Shown piece after piece: positions 39,979 to 51,100 of a stretch of 64,000 nucleotides of DNA. The translations under genes and the position numbers were made by a program. The stretch comes from Patagioenas fasciata (Eukaryota; Chordata; Aves; Columbiformes; Columbidae): NCBI RefSeq assembly GCF_037038585.1, contig NC_092525.1, positions 17,712,867 to 17,776,866 on the forward strand, written 5' to 3'. The notes beneath the pieces were generated by a model. The model saw only the letters and a list, made by a program, of their open reading frames with translations, was not told the DNA's origin and did not search any database. Every line of letters starts with the position of its first letter. Positions within the stretch are counted from its first letter, which is position 1.

Positions 39979-42900
39979 TGTTGGGTATGGAGCATTTAGG
40001 AGGGTTGTCTTTTAAGTGTAGGCATGGAACATATATAAGTAATGGCAGGGCACAAAATTCTCAAACAGCTAAAAGAAATCCTTATCTTTTAGACTATAAG
40101 GCCAAGAAAATTAAAATATTGCTTTTAGTCCCCCACAACCTTCAGGCAGCACATACTATCTTGTAACTCCCTGGCAACAAGAAATATCAGTAACCCTGAC
40201 GGAGTTCCAAAGCCCAGCAGACAGCAGCGATTCCCCCCCGATGGGAGCAGGACCAGGTCGTTACTGGTGCGTGTTGGCCTGGAGCAGCAGACTCAAACCA
40301 TCCTCCTCTCTTCACAGCTCTCTGGCTTTCTGATGTCCTAGTGGAAACTCAAATACTGATAGAAAAGGCTGATACAGGGGGGATGAAATTAAGAAGCTCC
40401 TTAGAGCTCCGTCTGTGATCATATCACAGGCTGTGTTATTCTTATCTTCCTCTGCTGAACCTGCCAAGTGAACTTCAAGAAATCATCAATGGCATTAAGA
40501 TATTCCCCCAGCCTTGAGTGCTCAGAATCCACACTAAAATTGTCTACTCAAAGCTGCAAAGCTCATTGTTCTTACACTGCAGCACTAGTATTTACCCAAT
40601 ACCATGCATGAGCACAAATTTTTCATTATCAAGAAGCTCTAAACATCCTAAAGGACTTAATACCCATAAATCTGACCAATACCATGCCAGCTTTGTGAAA
40701 AGGTTGTAAGTGACTTACACTGACCAATACTGTGCGATCAATGCCTTTGTCTCTTTCACAGACATCTGTTTAACTCTCAGACACACAGTAGCTGGGCAAA
40801 ACCTGACGTGCCACAAGTGAGAACTTTCAAGATGTGTACTGACAGCCAAACCTCCCTGTTCCTGTGAGAGAAGCTGCCCAAAGGCCACCTCCAAGCATGT
40901 CTCCCTGAAGCCACCACTCCCAGCTCCCCACAAACTTAGGCCAAGGCATAGAGATGAAGCAGTTTTGCTAGTAGCAATGAATTGGTCTCCTCCTCACAGT
41001 AGGTAGGAGGGAGGCATCTGTCCTCGTTCTCCAGAGTCACTTCATGCTTCAACTTTTGACCCTGTGGTCCCACTGCATTCTGTTCAGGACCTGGCAGAAT
41101 GATACACAGCGAGGGTTAGAGTGATTTCTGAAGGGGGACACGATAACAGGACCACGTTCCTCCACAGCTAGACCTTTCTCTGACAAGGTCCTATAGCAGT
41201 CAGTGGACAGACACCCAACAAACACTCAGGTGCCACCAGCATAGAGATGAGGCACAAGTGGTCAATGCAGCATTTCTGGATGCATGGTTGGCACTGAGCT
41301 CTCACTGGTCTCAGTAATGCTTTATATCACTCGCCTGTCGGTGGGAGGATGGAACAGCATTGCGACCAAAAAGCAGAACTGTATCAGGACATGGAATGAA
41401 CCAAGAAGTAAAGACCATTAACAAATGTGTCACCAATTATTGCTCCATATGAGGAGTACATATCTTGGGCTTTGCTTTCCCTGCTACAAAAAAAAAAAAC
41501 AGAGCAGTGTAAGAGAGGATTTGGAAAAGTCCCACTTACCAAAATAGGACACTATTGCATCTGTATTTTTTTCCTGAGGAAAAAAAAAAAAAAACCTGGC
41601 AAATGTTAGTCATTTTGCTTAATACACTCAGAACCTTTGGCGATAAATGTGGTAGGAGAGCTTGTATGGAATAGAATAAATGGCTTCAGTGAGGTACTGT
41701 CAAAACAGTGAAAAGAAGATATGTTTCCTATTAAAATAGAAAGGGAGTGAAGGCAAATGCGTTTCAAATGAGGATAGCTGGTATTAGCAATGCTAAAAAT
41801 AAGGGGAAGCGACAGGGAACACAGCCCTTACTCCACTGCCAAAAGAAAAAGGAACATTTTTCCATCTGCAATATGAAATTACCTCCCTCCCCAGTCACTT
41901 CTTCACTGGTTAGCTAGTTGGGGTTGCACCGTGAGGGACCCCACTGTCAGGTTTCTTGGTTCTTGTGATTCCTGTACCCTCCACCACATCCCCAACAGGC
42001 TGCAGAGCCCAGAACTTCCACTGAAAAGACGGTTCCTATTTTGTGGTATTTTGCACAATTTTCTGGGTTTATTGTTTTCAGAGAGGACCAGGAGGAGATC
42101 TCTTGGTCCTGCTGACACCAAGCAGAGAAGACAGCCAGTACCTCCCCCAGTTGTCTTCTTTCCTCTGCGCCCTCAGTTCAAACCCAAATGGCTTAATCAT
42201 CTCTCCTCTTCCATAGAGGTCTTGGTACCAGAAAAAGGAATTCAGGTGAAAGCTGCTAGGCTGAAGACTGCTAGGACAGTATGGAAATGGAGGAAGGAAA
42301 GAAACACCCTGGATACTGTAAGAGATCAATGAATTAATTCATTGGGCAGAATTAATGAATGTTTGTGCTTCCATCTCTGTCCTCCCACTGCAGCTGAAAT
42401 CACTGAAGAAGCTCATCTATATCTCAAGTAGAAGGGAATTAAATGGGGTATAACAGATTCTGTCTGTGCTCCTGTGATCAGGCAATTAAATTTACCCTCC
42501 ACATTTAATACCACAAGTAGAAGAATTGTTGCTTTTGCTTTCAAGAGCCAAGAGAAGACAGACAGAGCAAGGAGGGACAAGGTGCAGGGCAGGCACTTCA
42601 TCCCCCTTAGCTGCCTGGTGGTATTATTAGAAACCTGTTTGTGAGAAACGCATGCAAGTTATTTGTGCTGCAAAGGATGCACTTCCCACCCCTTCAAAGG
42701 TTCACTTGGGAGACAGTTAATCAGTCTCTTCACTCTCACAAATGGATGAGGATATTGCTGTTGATTCCCGAATCATGCATGTAAGCAGATAAACATGGCA
42801 ATCCGGGCAGCCCCACCACCCCACAGACTGGTTTCCCCTAGGAAAAGGGCAGTAGCTTACTAAGCCATTGAAACTCATTTTATTAATTTAAAGGCCTTCT

Positions 42901-43599
42901 AAAAATGCAATGGAGTTTTTAAACTTAGCCTCCTTCCATGCAGCCCTAAAGCAAAGCCGAGGGCAGGACTCAACCACAGGAATTTCTCACTTACAAAGCA
43001 GCGTGCAGGTGCCGCGGTCAGGGTGTCGGGAGATGGGAAGCACTGGCAGCATGAAACGTTTGGTCAGAGCCCGAAATCCATGAGGGTAATGCTGTGGATC
43101 ATTTCTCCTTCTGGAATAAGTTTGAAACCCAGAATATTTTGGTTAAAGACAGTGTTTCAGTGCTGAAGTAACATTCCAGCAGGATGTGAGGCTGAGATGG
43201 CTCGAATTTCCATTTTTCTCTATAAGCTGGACTCTAAGGGGGAGACTGGGCATTGGGGGAATTCTTAACCCTGAGGCATCATCCCAAACATTACCTGGGA
43301 AGCACCAGATGCCCTGTAAAATGTACATAACAGAGCAGAACAAGATATCAGCAGGAAGGCGCGTTATTTTGTGTGCCGTTTTGGAAAAGCTGAGTTGTTC
43401 TCATCGATTCAGTTCAAGGTTCAGCAGCTTTTCTGACAAGCACAAGGAGTTTTAGCAGGAAGGACAAGACTGTTTCTTTCAGGCAAAGCATTTTAAAAAA
43501 GGAAGAGGCTTATGTTGCTTGGCTGGCATTGCTGTGGCTTCTCTCGGGCTGCACACACAGCTTGGTACGTGCCCTTCACTGCTTTCATCCCCCTCCGCC

Positions 43600-43870
43600 A
43601 CCCGGGAGCAGGTGATGAGACCATCAGACACGGAGCTGATTCATCCGACCCGGCCTTTTAGGAATATCTAAATATCTAAATCTCCGCGGGGCAGGGAGCG
43701 GAGCGCGGTGCCCAGGGTCACAGCTGGCGCTCGCACAGGAACCTGCCGGGGAATCATTCTGTTCCTGCCGGTGAGGACTCGCTGGCTGGCAGCCGAAAAC
43801 CCGAGTGTCGATGCATCCAGCCCGGTTTATAAAACTGTAGGAGGGAGGGCTGGCCTGTTGGCTGGATGTT
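43600..43870 (+). promoter_or_regulatory. GC-rich patch with a TATA-like element, possible promoter or enhancer
   Basis: A short CpG-containing stretch in AT-rich surroundings ends with CCCGGTTTATAAAACTG at about 43,821-43,837. This resembles a TATA box preceded by GC-rich DNA. No open reading frame or splice signal that I trust follows it. Confidence 0.2.
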
Positions 43871-44376
43871 GACGAATTCTGTGGAAAAAATAGCCGCTGA
43901 CAATAATTTTCAGCTCTTGTCTTGCATAACAGCCAAGGCAAGAAGGTCCTTGCATTATATGAAGGAACCAGCTAAAATTCCACCTAATAAACTGATCTGA
44001 TCACAAGTGATATATATAACAGATACAAGAAATTAGGCCCTAACAGAAAAGCTGTCATTCTTTATCTGTTGGGAAGGGGTTGATCTCACAAAGTGCCAGT
44101 AATCCAGCCACTTACTCTAATTAAACATTTTACATGGAATAAGAAAATAGGTTTACTTTGAAACAAATAGCAAAGGTTCAATACTGCTATGAAGAACAGC
44201 TTTAAAATAATTTATCCTTAACAGATAGTTACAATCACAGCTTCCAGTGCAGTTTCAACCCATTCTCTTGGTGGGCTTTTCTCTTCCCACATCAATTGTG
44301 GAAATCCCAAGGGACAATTCTTGCACAACCCATTCTCCACAGAGGAAAACGATGCTTTTGCAAATGATACTTTAAG

Positions 44377-44381
44377 CTTGT
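44377..44381. repeat. Target-site duplication, left copy (CTTGT)
   Basis: This is the five-base direct repeat immediately before the LTR; the identical right copy is at 44,902-44,906. Confidence 0.8.
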
Positions 44382-44901
44382 TGTGGCAGAATGCAAACCC
44401 CTCTCTCTATCCCCCCTCCTTCAGCATGGAAGGAGTAGGCACATCTCCCTCTCTCTCTCTCTCTCTGCCACTTGAGGCTAACAGCTTCTTTTGTTTGGCC
44501 CCAGAGCACCCTGGCCAGGGCCATTAGGAGAAGGGATTGCCGAGGAACCAATGAGCCGCTGGGTGCCTGCGGCCAGTGTGGAGGATGTTTGGAGGCTTCA
44601 GGGGCGCCCCACAGCCAGTGTGGGGGTGCAGAGAAGCTTCTAGAATGCCTACAGTCAGGTCTGATCAGCCTATAAAAACGGGACTCTTGGTTTCGGCATT
44701 GTTTTGGGTGAAGCCACGTACATGCACACTGTGGACCGCCTGTTGTATTAGTTGCTGCCCCTTGATAATTTTCCTCAACTGATATCCGAACCTATATTTA
44801 AGTCACCTTTGGAGTGCTAGAGCCCTGTTTCTCACCGGTTTAATAAAAGTTGTTTTGGACACTGTTGTCCCTTAAACTAATCTCAGGGTGCCTCCATGAC
44901 A
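44382..44901 (+). mobile_element. Solo LTR of an endogenous retrovirus (520 bp) with 5-bp target-site duplication
   Basis: The element starts TGTGGCAG and ends CCATGACA, so it has the TGT...ACA termini of a retroviral LTR. It is flanked by identical CTTGT at 44,377-44,381 and 44,902-44,906. Inside, in order, are a TATA-like box (TATAAAA at 44,671-44,677) and a polyadenylation signal (AATAAA at 44,842-44,847), the expected U3-R-U5 layout on the plus strand. No internal viral sequence is attached, so this is a solo LTR left by recombination between two LTRs. A 5-bp duplication fits ERVL-type (class III) and some other retroviruses, but the family is not identified. Confidence 0.82.
44447..44466 (+). 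repeat. CT dinucleotide repeat inside the solo LTR
   Basis: An uninterrupted CT run of about 20 bases lies in the U3 part of the LTR. It is likely to vary in length between individuals. Confidence 0.9.
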
Positions 44902-44906
44902 CTTGT
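44902..44906. repeat. Target-site duplication, right copy (CTTGT)
   Basis: This is the five-base direct repeat immediately after the LTR, identical to 44,377-44,381. Confidence 0.8.
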
Positions 44907-44942
44907 TCAATTGTCAAAGCCCCAGTGGCCACAGTCCTGCCC

Positions 44943-45018
44943 TGGCTGACCCTGCTATGCCAGAGTTGGAATAGACAATCTCCAGAGGTCCCTTCCCACC
45001 TCCAGGATTTCATGATTC
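44943..45018 (+). repeat. CR1-type LINE 3' end fragment
   Basis: The phrases GCTGACCCTGCT and TCTCCAGAGGTCCCTTCCCA followed by TTTCATGATTCA match the end of CR1. It lies 40 bp beyond the solo LTR. Confidence 0.75.
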
Positions 45019-46431
45019 AGTTCACACAGTAGTTTTTCTGGCAGGATATTTGCAAATCACCAACCCAAACTGCGTATACACTCATCCAAATCATGCATTT
45101 TGCATACCATTTCCTTCCAGCTGCTTATGAAAAATCATTTTAAGCAATCAAAAAAAAACCCCTCCAACTATTACATTTTGTGAGATTCATCCCTGCTTTG
45201 TTTTAACACGCACCCAACTGTCTCACCACTCCAGGCAGATCTCCAGGCCTCCATCTCAAGGTTCTGGGAGCAGGGGCGCACCAGCCAGGTCAGGTCCAGT
45301 GACTGAAACAGGGGAAGACACTTCCTAGTGCTTGTTGGGCAGGTCTGTAGCAATGAGATAGGCCTGAGGTTAAGCCAGCCCCTAGGCTGGGACCAAGAGC
45401 AGCCCTGAACAGCTACAGCAGAATCACAGACAAGTGCCTCTCTAGAACAGCCTGAGCTGGCACCAAGGACCCTGGACTGAGCTTAAATAGAGCCCCAGGG
45501 CAGGGGGTGTGGGTGCAGGCCCCAGGTGAGGCTGGTCAGCACTTCTCCCAGGTGCCGGGCAAAGGGATTTGCTCTTGTTTGCTACCAGGAGAAACGACAA
45601 GAGCCCCATCGGGGTTACTCAGTCTCATCCCACCTTTCACACTGTTGCATGTAATGAAACAGGCACTTCTACAGACTTTGTCCTCCTCTTTCTGGGCTTG
45701 ATCTGCAAGTCTGGGTCTAGAGAAATGTCTGTGAAGCGGCCTGTGACACTTTGTCGTGACAGTCTGTAAGGTGTCTGGATGACAGTCCCTGCACTTTGCA
45801 CGTCTTTCCTGCGGCTCTCGGTGTTTCGATCTGCCCTGAAGAATGGTGGCTCCAAACTGCGTGTTACGGGCCACAATTACATGTGTGCATTGCGGTGTTT
45901 TTCCTGAGCTGATTTCAGTAACAGGATGAACACATCCCTGTATCCCGGCTCTTAGCGCTCCCACACTTCTTGTCCTTTTTTCCAGTTGTTCATCTTGACT
46001 GATGGCATCGTTCCCACTAGGAATCGTTATCTTTTGTTGAGTTGAGCCAACCTCCTGCTTTTCCTTTTCCAGGCCATTATACTTCACAAACAGGGCACAG
46101 AACGGTCAGAGCCGTCTGCTGTAACCTGTGTCCTCTGGCTGGATGCAGACTGCCAGCGCCCATCGCTATTAATATCGTTAACATCATCCGACCTTTACAA
46201 GGTGTTTTTCCTCGCTCCTTTTCCGCAGCTCATCTCCGGCTGGGTCTGCGGTCCGAGGTTTCAGTACCATTGCCTGTGTGCACACACAAACTCACAAATC
46301 CAGGGTGCAGAGCAGGTGAGCTGCACCTCACACACAAGCACCCCATGTCCTCAATAACCCGCAGCGCAGGGACAGTGGGGACATGCGGTGTTTGCACAGC
46401 GGTGGCAGCTCTTGCAGCCCAGGCAGCTTTT

Positions 46432-46640
46432 CTTAGAATCACAGAATCATTTCGGTTGGAAAAGACCCTCAAGACCACCCAGTCCAACCGTTACCCACCC
46501 CTGTCACTGACCCATGTCCCTGAGAACCTCATCTCCGTCTGTCCAACCCCTCCAGGGACGGTGGCTCCACCACTGCCCTGGGCAGCCTGTTCCAATGCCC
46601 AACAGCCCTTTGGGGAAGAAATTGTTCCTGATTTTCTCTT
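46432..46640 (-). repeat. CR1-type LINE 3' fragment
   Basis: It begins on the plus strand with AGAATCACAGAATCATTTCG and runs through GGTTGGAAAAGACCCTCAAG and GGCAGCCTGTTCCAATGCCC to GGGAAGAAATTGTTCCTGAT. This is the reverse complement of a CR1 3' end, from a subfamily different from that near 21.2 kb. Confidence 0.9.
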
Positions 46641-49553
46641 GGGGGCTGCTCTGCGTCAGCACAGCCAGCAAACCCGAACTAGTGCTCCTGGTCTATGGGG
46701 TACACCGGCCAAAGGCAGCAGCTACACGATCTGTGGGGTTAATCTGGGAAATGTGCGGGGAAGTGATTTTTCTCCACATAAGGAGGCCTACAAAGACAAG
46801 GCCTGACTTAGCTTTCTTGTTTGCATCTGGGATTTTCCCTAGACTTAGAAAATCACATCCATAAAGTGTGTCTAATTCAGTCAGAGTACAATTCCACTAA
46901 CATAACCCATTTTACAAAACAATTAATTTACTAAGCTCAGCTAATTACCATCAGCTCTCTAAAAACATACCAAAGCAGTAGCCATTTAGACTTTAGCCCC
47001 TGATCCTGTGCAGTTTTTGGAGTGTTACAAAGGATCTCAGATTGGCCAGAAAAGTTCCACTGTATCTCATATACTACATCCTACCTACAAAAAGCAGAGC
47101 AAATTTTTAAAACAAGAGAAAAACCTTCTATATTTTAGCCTGACAATAACTGAGCCAGGAAAATAAGATGAAATAAACAGCAGCTGTTGAGAGCGATGAG
47201 TGTCGGCCCATTTCTGACCATTTAATGGCAGACAAGAGAAGATCCAGGTTGTGATCTGAGTGCTGTGTAGGAAACTCAGTTCTAATGATTCGTTTTGCTA
47301 ACATCCCTGGCAGCAGTGGAAATACTTGCTCTCTAAAGACCAGCCCTATATTTTCCCAAATTGTATTCTATATTTTTATAAAGTGGGGTGCTAAATTCAG
47401 GGCCAGCTGGTTTATGGATGCTCGTGGTGGAGTGAGCAGGATGGAGGGTTTTAGCGAAGGATGCTGAACATCCTTAGAAAATGTGGGGCAAAAATCTGTT
47501 CTTCCAATCCCACGCTACCTGAATCATCATCAAAGCAGAATTTTCCCTTCCTTTGCCCATGACAGCCAGGTGGGCTGCAAAGAGCTCGGTTTTGGCTGGC
47601 ATTTGGCCCTTTTTGGCTGACACTGGCCTGGCTCGTGGTTCAGGGTGCTGTCACCATGTCGTGTTCCAGGCAGCACCTCCAAGGTGTCACAAAGCAGCAC
47701 TTGCAGTGAAATGTGTCTTCAGCTCTGCTGAATTTAGATCTCATGCAGCTTTAACCTCGCTAACGCAATAACAGAGAAGCCACTGCTTCAGCACCACGTG
47801 GTTTAGAGAGCAATCCCCAGGTAGGAAACTGGATGTCAGTCATTGTAGGGTGATAAGGACAGGGCTTCTCATTCGACATCTGTTTTCATATGCAACTGGT
47901 GGGGAAAAGAGCAAAAGGGACCAACAGTTATAAGACAAGAAGCAAATAAAATGTCTGTATTTTCAGAGCGCGTTTCAAGATCCTGTGGATCAAAACCAAA
48001 AGGCCAGCAAGCATCCTTCATACTAGAGCTGTAGGAAGAAATCTGTCTGTATCAACCTTTCCTCTTACTCCAGCAGAACTTCCCGGGGCGTGCAGGACGG
48101 GGCAGGGAGGGACCCCAGAGCCCTCCCGGGTCCCCGAGCTGTGGATGGGGTTGGTCCCATTTGGTGAGGAGCTGCGCGGCTCTTCAGCTGCTGTTTCCAC
48201 ACAACAGGAGCAGAGGGATGACAAGCTGTGCGGCAAAACAGACCAGGGCTCTGCAGCTCGTGCTTGACATCAGGCAGGCAGAAGACTAAATAATGATTTT
48301 GCTGCCAGACTCTTCTGGCCCAGATCTTTAATCATCATTTGGAGCTTGAAATCAGTCTCTGAGTGTTTGTTTCCAGCACAAGTTCCAGCCTGTGCTGTGT
48401 CTCCTGCCCACCTCTGGGTGAGACTCCCCACACTGTCTTGCCAGCTTCAATTTGGGAGAATTGAGTGAGTCTGTTCCTTGGCTTTCCCATCACATCCACT
48501 CTTCTTCACGAGGTGACGCAGCTGACAAGCCATTGGTTTCAATATTTAAATGAGTTTCTCAGCTTTGTAGAAGTAGCACCGGAAAGTTTTGTGTTTGGTG
48601 TCTGCCCTTAGCGCTGTGCTCAGGTTCAAAGACATCACCTGATGTTTTGAAGGGGGTTTTCAGGGAAATGCTTCATTTGCATCCAGAAAGGAGCCGTCTA
48701 GGTCTATGCAAAGAGGCGCTGCCATGGCTGGTGGCATGAAAAGCAAGACCAGACCCTCTAATTAGAGCTGAAACGCAGACGGAGGTGGCTTTGCCGTGAC
48801 CTTTCTCTCACACGGCTCCTCACAGCCCAGACACCTCCCTGTCCACAGCTTTTCAATGACATTAAAAGCCCCCCAGGCTCCCCTTCCCTCCATCTCCCTC
48901 CACTGTTGGTTTTTCCGTCCGTTCCCCAACAGCAGGACACTGCGTTATTTCATAAGCCATCAAGACTGATTTTCAGATCTCCTGGTGAGCGTTTCTCTGT
49001 GCCCGTCCCTGCTTTGCTGGTGACAGCTCTTGCATCAGAAGCTCCTGATGGGGACTAATTAATTAGAGTCTCACACAGACAATTCCTTTTTTTTTTTTTT
49101 GTTTAGGATAATTAGTGAGCAGAACGACACCTGCCAAAACCAAGCGGTTTTCCATCCACGAGCGTGCTGCATGTTTCCAGTTTGGCTCTTTTTGATGGGT
49201 AATTATTTTGGGGGTGGTGTTGGTGTTGATGGGGCCGGGTGCCAGCGGCCACGGCTCCGTTGTCACAGCCACACGCTGCCACCGCCTCTTGTGACCCGCA
49301 GCATCTGGCCAGCGGGTCGGGGCTGAAATCTCAGTGCTTTGTTGTTGCACGGCAGATAAAAATCTGTATGCACGTGGGGCCGATGGATTTCATTCAAAAT
49401 TAACTCCTGTTGCTTTTCCCAGCAGAAGGAATGGGATCCCACCTCTTCCAGAACTTCACACCAGAAGCTTGCATTTTAATTACTTTTTCTGCAATAGGAA
49501 TCACATAAATTGGAATATCCACAGCAAAATCACAGTCTGGGTAACTATTTGAA

Positions 49554-49832
49554 GCTCATGTCCAGACTGAATCTGCCTCCTTTAGTTTGAAACCATCACC
49601 CCTTGTCCTACCGCAACAGGCCCTGCTCAAAAGTCTGTTCCCATCTTTCTTATTGGAACCTTTTGAGTATGGAAAGGCCACAATAAGGCCTCTCTGGAGC
49701 TTCTCTTCTCCAGCTGAACACCCCAGCTCTCTCAGCCTGTCCTCCCAGCAGAGCTGTTCCAGCCTCGGATCATTTCTGTGGCTCCTCTGGCCCCTCTCCA
49801 GCAGCTCCATGTCTGTCCTGTACTGGAGTGTC
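49554..49832 (-). repeat. CR1-type LINE fragment
   Basis: This is an inverted CR1 segment with CATGTCCAGACTGAATCTGC, CATCACCCCTTGTCCTACCG and GCCCCTCTCCAGCAGCTCCA. It corresponds to the 5' portion of the copy at 21,192-21,647 and lacks the terminal 3' part. Confidence 0.88.
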
Positions 49833-51040
49833 CTATATGGCTAGCAATTTTATTACATAAAAGTAGTTTTGTGTTATTATCCTAGAACACGGAGTCAGCA
49901 CACTGAGATCTCACCAGACAGAACCGATCGTGCTGGCAGCAGCAACAGAACCTCAGCTCCTGTGTCGCAGAGAGATGAGGGATGCTCGGCGAGGTGTGGG
50001 GGGTCCCCATAGCCCCCAGCTGTCAGCAACCCACAAAATACAGAGCAGGTGCGTGACAGCGGCGGCTCAGCTGGGGCAGCGTGGCTGCAGGCACACAGGG
50101 AACGTTTCTCCTCCGCTTCACACCACATCTCCCTGCCAGCAGCCCCTGTGCGTGCCATGGGCTGGGTGCTCTGCAGTGGGAGAGGGGATGTGCAGGCTTG
50201 GTGGATGACATCCCAGCGAAGAGAAATCGAGGAAACAAAGTACATACTGTGTGCAGAAAGGAGGTACAGAAAGAGCTGCTTGCGCTCAGCAACTTGGCCC
50301 CCACGGGTACCCACAGGCTGATTTGCCCGACTTGCCAGGGGACGGAAACGTGCCCGAGGGCAGCAGTCACCCGCTTCAGCACCTTCCACCTGCAGGGCTT
50401 CTAAATATAAACTGCAAAAGGCAGAAGATGATGGTGCATTTACAGAGACAGCGCTTGTGCCCCGGGAAATGCGACACGGGCTCCAGAGCCACCTGCTCCG
50501 GCCGTGCCCCGTCACGCGGGCATCTCCCTGCGCTTGTCACAGGGATAACATCAGTGATAGTGGTGGTTTACCGCAGTAAAGCCATAATAAAGTAGGATAA
50601 TAAAACTAACCGCAATATTTGTGTGGAATATTATTACTCAAAAAATTCAAATAACTATAAAAACACACTCCAGAAGTACATCACACTGTAGTATTTATTA
50701 CAGACAACCTTTGAATACATTGGATTGAATCCTCCAAAAATGAATACGCACATTGTTTTAATTTCTTCTTAACTTTTCTGTCCCAAATCAACCTGAACTC
50801 TGAGACTGCAGAAATAACAGAATAACAGACCACTTGGGGTTGAGTATTTCACTGGAGGCAGGGAGGGAAATGCCAGCAGCTGGAGCAGACAGCGAGCGGG
50901 TGACATGTGCTGAGCCAGCCCCGCGGACAGAGGGATTTGGGCAGGGACAGGGGTAAGAAATCTGCTCTTTAAATCAGTTAGTCCTGCGCCTACCAGCGCA
51001 GAAACAGAGGAGCAGGGGTGTGTGTACAAGACGTGAGCCG

Positions 51041-51100
51041 GATCATAGAACCAGAGACTCATTTAAGTTGGAAAAGATTCTGAAGATGATCCCAGGGAAG
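51041..51100 (-). repeat. Short CR1-type LINE 3' end
   Basis: GATCATAGAACCAGAGACTC followed by AAGTTGGAAAAGATTCTGAA is the reverse complement of a CR1 terminus. Only about 60 bases are preserved. Confidence 0.7.

Noticed and set aside
41480-41600. Long A-runs that might mark a processed pseudogene
   Set aside because: No gene-like sequence precedes the runs and no flanking target duplication was evident; they look like simple tracts.
46042-46806. 254-codon plus-strand open frame
   Set aside because: It runs through an inverted CR1 fragment (46,432-46,640) and shows no domain, so it is an accidental frame.
49895-50515. 206-codon minus-strand frame and overlapping plus-strand frames
   Set aside because: Several frames are open together in a GC-richer patch, with no recognisable domain or splice context.
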